Shown in pieces: positions 42,254 through 48,933 of a DNA stretch of 64,000 nt. The stretch lies in assembly GCA_030834895.1 (NCBI GenBank), contig JAUQXA010000068.1, positions 26,759-90,758 of the forward strand, written 5' to 3'. The notes under the pieces were generated by a model. The model worked only from the letters and a program-made list of their open reading frames with translations, did not search any database and was not told the DNA's origin. A program made the position numbers and the translations under genes. Position 1 is the stretch's first letter. The number at the start of each line of letters is the position of its first letter. The stretch comes from Anaerolineales bacterium. GTDB taxonomy: Bacteria > Chloroflexota > Anaerolineae > Anaerolineales > Villigracilaceae.

Positions 42254-43102
42254 TCAGCCGAATAATTGCATCAATTGCCTGCTGGCTTCCGACAGGTTGA
42301 CAGGCAATGCGTCCTTTGCATAGCCGGCCTTTTGTAATTCATGGAAAAAGCGCAAAGCGCCGGGGGGGTTGATTCCCTCCCGCATCAGGAGTTCCATGTT
42401 TTGGAAGAAGCGTCCGGTCTCATCCTCCAGCATCAGCTTGCTGTTGGATAAAAGAATCATGCGGTCAGCCAGCGGAATCAAATTCTCGAGGTTGTGCTCG
42501 ATGACGATGATGGTATTGTGCTGTTCCTTCTTCAGTTTTGCCAGCACATCGAACACCCGCCGCCTGCTGACAGGATCAAGCATGGTTGTGGGTTCATCCA
42601 AAATCAGAATCTTGGGCGTCATCGCCAGCACAGCCGCCAGCGCGACGCGTTGTTTCTGTCCGCCGGATAGTTCGTAGGGCGGCTTGAGGAGCATTTTTTC
42701 CAATCCGGTCAAATCCACGACCCACTCCAGCCGTTCGCGAATCTCGGGGATGGACATACCCAGGTTTTCCAACCCAAACACCAGTTCATCTTCCACGGTC
42801 ATGGCGGTGAATTGCGCTTCGGGATCGGAAAACACCATCCCAGCTAATTTCTGCAATTCGCCGTGACTGTATTGCTCGACTTCCTTTCCATATACCAGCA
42901 CCTCCCCGTTCTTGATGCCGTTGTATTGACCGGGTATCAGCCCGTTCATCGAGTAGGCCAGAGTGGTCTTTCCCGAACCATTGGGACCGATGATTCCCAC
43001 GAACATCCCCTCTTCGATTTGCAGGTTGATGTTATCCAGCGCAGGCTGTTGGGAATGGAGATATTTCCAGGAATAATTCTTGAGTTCGATAATAACAGAC
43101 AT
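42254..43102 (-). CDS. ECF transporter ATPase (EcfA1-like)
   Basis: 282 residues. Walker A is GPNGSGKTT, the Q-loop GMVFSDPEAQFTAMTVEDEL, the signature YELSGGQKQRVALA, Walker B ILILDEPTTMLDP and the H-loop VIEHNLENL. It is the canonical partner of the ATPase 11 bases downstream. The order S-T-A-A on one strand is a complete ECF cassette. Confidence 0.92.
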   Translation of the reverse strand: MSVIIELKNYSWKYLHSQQPALDNINLQIEEGMFVGIIGPNGSGKTTLAYSMNGLIPGQYNGIKNGEVLVYGKEVEQYSHGELQKLAGMVFSDPEAQFTAMTVEDELVFGLENLGMSIPEIRERLEWVVDLTGLEKMLLKPPYELSGGQKQRVALAAVLAMTPKILILDEPTTMLDPVSRRRVFDVLAKLKKEQHNTIIVIEHNLENLIPLADRMILLSNSKLMLEDETGRFFQNMELLMREGINPPGALRFFHELQKAGYAKDALPVNLSEASRQLMQLFG

Positions 43103-43121
43103 GATATGGCTCCGGGGGACT

Positions 43122-43988
43122 CTAAACCAGCACGCTTTTCAACCAATTGATGAACACGGACTCATCCACGGAAAAATGTTGATATCCGTAACGAAATACC
43201 AGCAAGGCGATGAAAGTCAGGCTGATCAATGCCGTGAAGATGGCATCGTAATATTTAAAGGAATAGTGGGTGAGGACATAGTCCGCCCGTTTGACCTTGC
43301 TGGCTTCACCGGTGAAGGCATATCCGCGGGCGACGAGGGCATTGGTAAATTCCTCAGAGCGTCTCAATGATAGCGCAAAGAGCGGGATCATATACATGAC
43401 GTATTTTCTCAACTTGTAGACAATCGATTTTCCGGTTGTATCAAAACCGCGCGCCTGTTCCGCTTGACGCACGATCTGGAAATCCTCCAGTACCATGCCA
43501 GCGGACCGCAATGCCATGGCAAAGACATAGGTCACCACGAAGGGCAGGCGAATCGTCCGCATGGCAACGATCACGTCACGCTCACGCGATGTGCTCAGGA
43601 AGAAGACCATGGTGAAGATCATCGGCAGGACGCGGAAATAGACGACGATCGCGTCACGAATGCGTTCCCAGTAAATGTTGATTCCCAGAAAGCGCGTGAC
43701 CAGTTGGAATTCGGGATGATTTCCCCCGATGATGACGTAGGAGATGATGATGATCGACCCCATCGAGACGGCAACGGGCACATAGATCTTCAGCGTGCGC
43801 ATGTCCACCCGGCTGATCCACATAAACAGGACCAGGATGAGCATCAGCAGCACGTTCCACTCCGGCGTCGCCACAAACATCGGGAACAGGCTGACGACCA
43901 GCATGAAGAACAGTTTCACGAACGGATGAACCATGTAGATGGGGGAATGGGTCGGGACGTATCCCAGCAATGTCTTATTCATAGTCAA
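43122..43988 (-). CDS. ECF transporter T component (EcfT)
   Basis: 288 residues with about five to six membrane segments. The two Ala-Arg-Gly coupling motifs sit in cytoplasmic helices: RQAEQARGFDTTG and NALVARGYAFTGE. These insert into the ATPase grooves. It scaffolds the S component with the two ATPases. It lies 19 bases upstream of the first ATPase gene. Confidence 0.92.
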   Translation of the reverse strand: MTMNKTLLGYVPTHSPIYMVHPFVKLFFMLVVSLFPMFVATPEWNVLLMLILVLFMWISRVDMRTLKIYVPVAVSMGSIIIISYVIIGGNHPEFQLVTRFLGINIYWERIRDAIVVYFRVLPMIFTMVFFLSTSRERDVIVAMRTIRLPFVVTYVFAMALRSAGMVLEDFQIVRQAEQARGFDTTGKSIVYKLRKYVMYMIPLFALSLRRSEEFTNALVARGYAFTGEASKVKRADYVLTHYSFKYYDAIFTALISLTFIALLVFRYGYQHFSVDESVFINWLKSVLV

Positions 43989-44068
43989 CCTGTAAAATCC
44001 ATGGAGAAATAAGCAGTTAGCGTCAACCAGCGAACGCTAACTGCTTATATTGTATTACATCGTTATGA

Positions 44069-44701
44069 TTACGACCACCAGCGCTTTACGAAGGCGGGGG
44101 TGCGGATGACGACCGCAGAGAGAGCCTTGAGGAGCACGAAGTTGAATACCAGTCCGGCGACGACATTGCCGCCAAACCAGCCCCAGATGAACAGCGGCAG
44201 GGAATCAGTGGTCAGCAATCCGAAGCCCTTGAGTACGACCAATGGCGACCACAAAGCGCCGAAGGCGCTGGAGAGCACCATGGCCAGCAGGAGGATTCCG
44301 TAGTCACGGCCGGTCTTCAGGCGCGGGTCGAGTTTGAAGCGGCGGAAGACCCAGGCGGGCAGGAAGGCCTGCACGAAGTTCGCCGGGATGTAGGCTGCCG
44401 ATACATAGAACGGGGTGCCGGCGATGGCGTTGGAGAAGAACGGGAAGATCGTGCCTGCCAGCACGCCCCACGCTCCGAACCAGATCGAACCAACCTGCTG
44501 GACGGCGATGCCGGTCCAGAAGAAATTGACGCCGAAGCCCAGCGGGAAGCTGATGCTGCCAAAGGCGCCGACCACGAACCCGATGCCGATCAACAGGGCG
44601 GTAATCACGATGTGGATGACGCCGACAGAGCGACGTTCGCCGGGTTGTACCTCCCAGATCTGTTCGGCTGTCAATTCCTTGGAAGTGGTTTGATTAGACA
44701 T
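44069..44701 (-). CDS. ECF transporter substrate-binding (S) component
   Basis: 210 residues from the ATG at 44701, preceded by AAAAAAGGAG. About six membrane helices follow a 30-residue cytoplasmic N-terminus. GVIHIVITALLIGIG begins helix 1 and small-residue patterns appropriate for coupling to EcfT occur early. The substrate cannot be read; no TPP, FMN, cobalamin or preQ1 riboswitch was recognised upstream. A 47-57 residue longer frame runs into the leader and is not used. Confidence 0.8.
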   Translation of the reverse strand: MSNQTTSKELTAEQIWEVQPGERRSVGVIHIVITALLIGIGFVVGAFGSISFPLGFGVNFFWTGIAVQQVGSIWFGAWGVLAGTIFPFFSNAIAGTPFYVSAAYIPANFVQAFLPAWVFRRFKLDPRLKTGRDYGILLLAMVLSSAFGALWSPLVVLKGFGLLTTDSLPLFIWGWFGGNVVAGLVFNFVLLKALSAVVIRTPAFVKRWWS

Positions 44702-44985
44702 CTTATTCTCCTTTTTTATATGATGAATGAATGGAAATGCCTTATGAATGGGATGGTTGCAAATCGAGATTTTTCGATATTCACCTCCGCGGTAAAACCG
44801 CTTCAAAACCATTTTTGGCTCGGTCACATTCTTCGATGACCATAGCCGGGATGACAAGGACTCGGATTGTCGGTGTAGTGATTTCAGCTACACATATAAC
44901 CCGACGGGGTTCCCGTAGTTGCAAGGCAATATCTGTCGAGACAACTTGTTGTCTGAAGAGTATACACCAAGGCCCAGAGTCTCAA
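44702..44985 (-). promoter_or_regulatory. Promoter, operator-like palindrome and structured leader of the ECF operon
   Basis: Minus strand: -35 TTGAGA (44985-44980), -10 TATACT (44964-44959), then at the start site AGACAAC-AA-GTTGTCT (44954-44939). The ~250-base leader contains stems GTGTAG/CTACAC (44873-44893) and GACAA/TTGTC (44853-44871). It may hold a riboswitch of a type I do not recognise, or the palindrome may be a repressor site. Confidence 0.55.
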
Positions 44986-44995
44986 GTTAATTATT

Positions 44996-45160
44996 ACTGA
45001 TGTTATGCGCCTAACCGTGATTCCCTGAGCGAAGCGACACTTGCGCTGCACGCCATTGCAGTAAGGGTCTCTACCCCGAAACCAGAGGTTCTTCGCTGCG
45101 CTCAGAACGACACTGCGTAACGTCAGTTAATTATAGCGAATTCCACGTGTTTACAACCAC
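44996..45160. other. Intergenic repeat-like DNA with a second possible promoter
   Basis: Arms near CCTGAGCGAAGCGACACT and TCTTCGCTGCGCTCAGAACG suggest a degenerate palindromic repeat. On the minus strand TTGTAA (45156-45151) and TATAAT (45135-45130), 15 bases apart, could be an additional ECF promoter. Confidence 0.4.
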
Positions 45161-45177
45161 CACATTTGCGCCAATTA

Positions 45178-45212
45178 AAAAGCCAGCCCATTACGGACTG
45201 GCTTTTTGATGT
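45178..45212 (-). terminator. Terminator of the PadR/membrane-protein operon
   Basis: AAAAAGCCAG-CCCATTACGGA-CTGGCTTTTT, 18 bases past the stop of the membrane protein gene. Confidence 0.85.
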
Positions 45213-45230
45213 GCTCCCGAAAGTTGAGTG

Positions 45231-46538
45231 TTAGTCTTCCACTACGCTGAGCATCTGTGGTTGGACTTCCGTTGGAGCGGAGTCTCTGCCAGTGGGAAGA
45301 TAGAGCGCCACGGCGAGTCCCAGACCAGCGGCGATGATCAACTGGTTGGCAATGGTCAGCAAAAAGTCCAGTGGGATTACTTGAAAGTCGGAATATTTCA
45401 TCCATGCCAGATAGACAGCGACATTGAGCGTGATCTGGCTGGCAATTGCCACAGCGACGGGTATGGCGGCTGCACGCTGACGTCCGGATTGGGATGCGGC
45501 ACGCACCAACCAGATCGGCGCGACCAAGGCCACTACGAAACGGTAGGTCACAACTGCAAGGCCCACCGCATAAAAGGAGATTATCTCATTCCATTCGCCG
45601 TATCTGCCAAAGATGACGGTCGGAAGCAGGTATCCCAACAATACCAGGAAACTGAGCCCGCCGTGTTTGGACGCGAACAACTTTCCGATGAAGATCAACA
45701 ACAAGAATGAAAGTGAATTGTACAAATACCATAAAGGCATCTGCAAAAGATACACTTTCATATCGGGGGAATTCAGGATAGTCTTCCACTCCATTCCAGA
45801 TGACATGATGAACGTATAGAAATTCCCTCCGATCTGGAGCAGGATCAACAGTCCGTAGAGGAGCAACCAGCCCCAGGCGGCGCGTGAGATCAACTGGCGA
45901 CGGGCGTTGTACCAGATCAATCCGCATATCAGAATCGTACATGTCAATACCGCTATCAGATAAACCGGGTCGAACTGAATATCGGACGGGATCAAAGTGA
46001 GCAGGTAACGCAGGAAGGGGATCTTGCCGATTAGGTAGGTTGGGTTGTAATTTCCCAGAATCGCATAGAGCAGGCCAAGCGGAATCAATCCCCAAATTGG
46101 GAATCGACCGGTGAGCGACCATGCCAGCAGGACGGGCAGAATCAGGAAATACGCGGCCCGATGATATGCCAGAAAGAACCAATCCTTGTCAGTGGTCACC
46201 TGTGCAATCTGGCTGACAAAGAAGATCAACCCGGGAATCAAAACCAGCAGCACACCCTTCCAAGGCAGCGGCTTGTTGGGCGCGGCTTCCAGCAATCCCA
46301 CTTTAGCTTGCGGATCGGTGATGTGTTCGCGGACGGCTGCTACGCAGGTATCAGCCAGAATGCGCGGCCACAGCAAGGCAATCCCACGCCAGCCTTGACG
46401 GTTGTGGGCGTCCCGGCACTGGTCGGTGAAGACGTTGAACATCTCCGTTTCATATTCCGCGCGATGGGTTCGAGGGTACAAACGTAGCAAGCGGCGGTAA
46501 AATCGTTGCGACGATTCAATCCAATGGTTTGTTTTCAT
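45231..46538 (-). CDS. Multi-pass membrane protein with permease-prefix N-terminus
   Basis: 435 residues. The cytoplasmic N-terminus RFYRRLLRLYPRTHRAEYET resembles the 'permease prefix' segment found before ABC-type permeases and in PadR-linked proteins. About ten membrane helices follow. No transporter family was recognised. It sits 12 bases downstream of a PadR regulator, the usual genetic pairing for such membrane proteins, which often respond to membrane or antibiotic stress. Confidence 0.75.
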   Translation of the reverse strand: MKTNHWIESSQRFYRRLLRLYPRTHRAEYETEMFNVFTDQCRDAHNRQGWRGIALLWPRILADTCVAAVREHITDPQAKVGLLEAAPNKPLPWKGVLLVLIPGLIFFVSQIAQVTTDKDWFFLAYHRAAYFLILPVLLAWSLTGRFPIWGLIPLGLLYAILGNYNPTYLIGKIPFLRYLLTLIPSDIQFDPVYLIAVLTCTILICGLIWYNARRQLISRAAWGWLLLYGLLILLQIGGNFYTFIMSSGMEWKTILNSPDMKVYLLQMPLWYLYNSLSFLLLIFIGKLFASKHGGLSFLVLLGYLLPTVIFGRYGEWNEIISFYAVGLAVVTYRFVVALVAPIWLVRAASQSGRQRAAAIPVAVAIASQITLNVAVYLAWMKYSDFQVIPLDFLLTIANQLIIAAGLGLAVALYLPTGRDSAPTEVQPQMLSVVED

Positions 46539-46550
46539 CGAAGCCTTTCC

Positions 46551-46913
46551 TTAGTTGAGCGGACTATCGGACAGTTTTTGTCCCGCGGCCTTGACGGCTT
46601 GCAGCAGCCTTTGGTTTTCGAGTTCTGCCGACTGACGCCCCAAAGCTGTCAGCCGGTAATAACGCCTCCGTTCATCATCCAGTCCGGGGTCGGGGCGTTC
46701 AGCCGCCTCCACGATCAGTCCCGCCGCCAGCAGACGTTTGATCGTGCCATACAAGGTGCCGGGTCCCAGCTTGAGACGACCGGCGGTCTGGGTCTCCACA
46801 TCCTTCATGATGGCATAGCCATGTTTGTCGCCATCTACCAGCGCCAGCAGGGTGTGGAATACGGCGGGGGTCAACGGTTGACCGGGGGAGAACTTGATAC
46901 TGGTCATAAGCAC
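46551..46913 (-). CDS. PadR-family transcriptional regulator
   Basis: 120 residues. The winged helix shows LTPAVFHTLLALVDGDKHGYAIM, GPGTLYGTIKRLLAAGLIVE and the wing DDERRRYYRLTALG; the C-terminal helix serves dimerisation. It probably represses its own operon. A palindromic site lies just upstream. The start may be the ATG at 46913 or 46907. Confidence 0.92.
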   Translation of the reverse strand: MLMTSIKFSPGQPLTPAVFHTLLALVDGDKHGYAIMKDVETQTAGRLKLGPGTLYGTIKRLLAAGLIVEAAERPDPGLDDERRRYYRLTALGRQSAELENQRLLQAVKAAGQKLSDSPLN

Positions 46914-46943
46914 CTCATTTCAATATAAATACATCTATTGCAG

Positions 46944-46964
46944 ATATATCTGTTACGGATATAT
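46944..46964. promoter_or_regulatory. Candidate PadR operator
   Basis: ATATATC-TGTTACG-GATATAT, with an adjacent ATCT-ATTGC-AGAT (46933-46945). Located 31 bases upstream of the regulator start. Confidence 0.5.
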
Positions 46965-47069
46965 TAGCAAAAAGCAGCGAGACTGTCAAGGGGGGATGTG
47001 TCGTGCCTATCCGTTGGACTCTACGACGGTATAATCATCCCATTGTGGATGTGACACCCAAACCAAATC

Positions 47070-47648
47070 ATGAAATTCGACCCCAAAATTTATCTTCGTC
47101 CCTTCGACGCTGCTCAGGGCAGGCATTCCATCCGCCTGAAGGGTTATGACTATACCCAGGCAGGCGCGTATTTCGTGACCATCGTCACCTGGCAGCGGGA
47201 ATGCCTGTTTGGGGAAATCGTGGATGGGGAAATGGTGTTGAATGAAATAGGCGGAATTGTTCGTGAGGAATGGGAACGGACCGCGTTTGTTCGTCACAAT
47301 GTGGAATTAGGCGAATATGTAATCATGCCGAATCACATTCATGGGATATTGGTGTTTGTTGATGATGTTGTAGGGGCGACCCGCCGGGTCGCCCCTACGC
47401 GGACCACCCCCACGAAAACCACATTGCAATCGGGTTCGTTGGGCGCGGTAATGGCACAATTCAAATCCATTGTCACAAAACGGATTAACGGTTTGCAAAA
47501 TGTGACAGGACGCCCCGTCTGGCAGCGGAATTATTACGAGCGGATCATCCGCAACGAATCCGAAATGGACAGAATTACCCGTTACATCGAATCCAATCCC
47601 CTGCGGTGGGCGGACGATGACGAAAACCCGAATCGCATTGTTCCGTAG
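47070..47648 (+). CDS. REP-associated tyrosine transposase (RAYT, Y1/IS200-like)
   Basis: 192 residues. The HUH motif is YVIMPNHIHGILV (~89-101). The catalytic Tyr lies in WQRNYYERIIRNESEM (~150-165), and DRITRYIESNPLRW is the family's closing element. RAYTs are single-copy domesticated relatives of IS200 that act on REP palindromes. A perfect 29-base REP is embedded in the gene (47370-47398) and read as GATRRVAP, and another lies right at the stop (47645-47673). A TATAAT (47031-47036) precedes it. Confidence 0.9.
   Translation: MKFDPKIYLRPFDAAQGRHSIRLKGYDYTQAGAYFVTIVTWQRECLFGEIVDGEMVLNEIGGIVREEWERTAFVRHNVELGEYVIMPNHIHGILVFVDDVVGATRRVAPTRTTPTKTTLQSGSLGAVMAQFKSIVTKRINGLQNVTGRPVWQRNYYERIIRNESEMDRITRYIESNPLRWADDDENPNRIVP
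47370..47398. repeat. REP palindrome inside the RAYT gene
   Basis: GTAGGGGCGACCC-GCC-GGGTCGCCCCTAC, perfect 13-base arms, read in frame as Val-Gly-Ala-Thr-Arg-Arg-Val-Ala-Pro-Thr. Confidence 0.92.
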
Positions 47649-47673
47649 GGGCAACCGGGCCGGTCGCCCCTAC
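47645..47673. repeat. REP palindrome at the RAYT stop codon
   Basis: GTAGGGGCAACC ... GGTCGCCCCTAC with one mismatch. It supplies the RAYT stop codon. Confidence 0.88.
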
Positions 47674-47704
47674 AATACCGTCGTATAATCATCCCATTGC
47701 GGAC

Positions 47705-47809
47705 ATGACACCCGAACACTTCGACAAACTCAGTGCGGCGCCCAAACGCCCCCTCAAAGTCTTCCTCTGCCACGCCCACGCGGACCGTGCCGCTGTCTGC
47801 GCACTATGA
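47705..47809 (+). pseudogene. Truncated TIR-domain gene
   Basis: A 34-codon frame encodes MTPEHFDKLSAAPKRP, then LKVFLCHAHADRAAV, the first strand and box-1-like region of a TIR domain (compare RLKVFLCHSKDDK at 61723), and stops after CAL. The rest of the TIR domain is missing. Its upstream region (CGTATAATCATCCCATTG) repeats the promoter region of the RAYT gene (GGTATAATCATCCCATTG). A complete FGE-fold gene follows, echoing the TIR-FGE fusion at 62622. Confidence 0.72.
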
Positions 47810-47877
47810 ATCAACTGAGGGGATAGTGCAAACTTAAGAGAAGATTTCCAATTGTCTTGATAAGATAAAAGATAAAT

Positions 47878-48720
47878 ATGTTACCTGCCTACTCTATACT
47901 CAAGAAAATCCAACAAGATTACTTTTTGGGGCTGATACTATTTGCTTTGATTATTATTGGCTTTATATATCTTGCAATTGAATATAGACCTATAGCCTCA
48001 TATCCTACTGATTTAATTGATAAATTTGGGCTGAGGATGAAACTGATACCAGAAGGGGAATTTACAATGGGACGTTTATATAATTTCCCAGCAGAGCAAC
48101 CTATTCATAAGGTTTATTTAAGTTCTTTTTATATAGATGTATATGAAGTTACAAACATTCAATATAAATCCTGCGTGGAAGCTGGAAAATGTAGTTTGCC
48201 ATTGGTTGAATATTCATATACACGCCCTGATTATTTCAAAAACCCCCAATTTGATAACTATCCAGTAATTTATGTAACTTGGTCTCAAGCTAAAGCTTTT
48301 TGTGAGTGGCGTGGAGCACGTTTGCCTACTGAAGCAGAATGGGAAAAGGCGGCTCGTGGCGTAGATGACCGAAGTTATTCATGGGGTAATAATCTTGATT
48401 GCAGTAAAGTGAATTATAACGTTTGTTCTGAAGATACTACTGAGGTTGGTAGCTATGAACAAGGTATTAGCCCATATGGTTTGTATGATATGTCAGGAAA
48501 TGTTTGGGAATGGGTATCGGATTGGAGGTCCGAGACTTACTATGAGATTTCTCCTTATATGAATCCGCAGGGACCAAATGCTGAAGCATACAAGGTGTTG
48601 CGAGGTGGTTCATGGAATGGCTATTATGCCTATCTAAGCGTAACTTATCGTGGAAGAGATAATCCTGTTAATGCAACAAATGATTATGGCTTTCGTTGTG
48701 CTCGTGATGCAACCCCATAA
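47878..48720 (+). CDS. Membrane-anchored FGE/SUMF1-fold protein
   Basis: 280 residues in an AT-rich gene. One N-terminal helix (FLGLILFALIIIGFIYLAI) is followed by a formylglycine-generating-enzyme-like domain (~55-278): IPEGEFTMG, YEVTNIQYKSC, RLPTEAEWEKAARG, MSGNVWEWVSDW, LRGGSW and GFRCAR. The Cu-binding cysteine pair of true FGE is absent from the GGSW...R segment, so enzyme activity on sulfatases is unlikely. The C-type-lectin-like fold may bind a ligand or peptide. It directly follows a broken TIR gene. Confidence 0.82.
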   Translation: MLPAYSILKKIQQDYFLGLILFALIIIGFIYLAIEYRPIASYPTDLIDKFGLRMKLIPEGEFTMGRLYNFPAEQPIHKVYLSSFYIDVYEVTNIQYKSCVEAGKCSLPLVEYSYTRPDYFKNPQFDNYPVIYVTWSQAKAFCEWRGARLPTEAEWEKAARGVDDRSYSWGNNLDCSKVNYNVCSEDTTEVGSYEQGISPYGLYDMSGNVWEWVSDWRSETYYEISPYMNPQGPNAEAYKVLRGGSWNGYYAYLSVTYRGRDNPVNATNDYGFRCARDATP

Positions 48721-48786
48721 CAGTAATCTAAAGCTCTTGAAACAGAGCCGGCTCTCATCGTGGCATGAAGCACAAATCAATCAATG

Positions 48787-48830
48787 GACGATAGATCACG
48801 GTTAACGGTCTATCGTCTTTTCTTTTCTCT
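48787..48830 (+). terminator. Terminator after the FGE-fold gene
   Basis: GACGATAGA / TCTATCGTC arms followed by TTTTCTTTTC. The stem itself is built from the heptamer repeat family seen in glyQS. Confidence 0.75.
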
Positions 48831-48860
48831 TTCCTCTTTCCATCAGTTATAATCCCCCCG

Positions 48861-48903
48861 GGTTTCGATACGTCCCGCGACAAACACGCGGGACTACTCA
48901 ACC
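48861..48903. repeat. Palindromic repeat GTTTCGATACGTCCCGCG
   Basis: GTCCCGCG (48872-48879) and CGCGGGAC (48887-48894), flanked by TTTCGATAC and TACTCAACCAC. This is a REP-like form distinct from the other two families. A TATAAT lies at 48848-48853. Confidence 0.6.
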
Positions 48904-48933
48904 ACCACACTAAAACCGAATAGCGAATATCGA

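Noticed and set aside
42863..43150. A 95-codon plus-strand frame opposite the ECF ATPase
   Set aside because: Shadow of a clear ABC ATPase with all motifs on the minus strand.
44702..44960. Known vitamin riboswitch (TPP, FMN, B12, THF, preQ1) before the ECF genes
   Set aside because: None of the conserved core sequences of these classes was found on the minus strand, so the leader is reported only as an unassigned structure.
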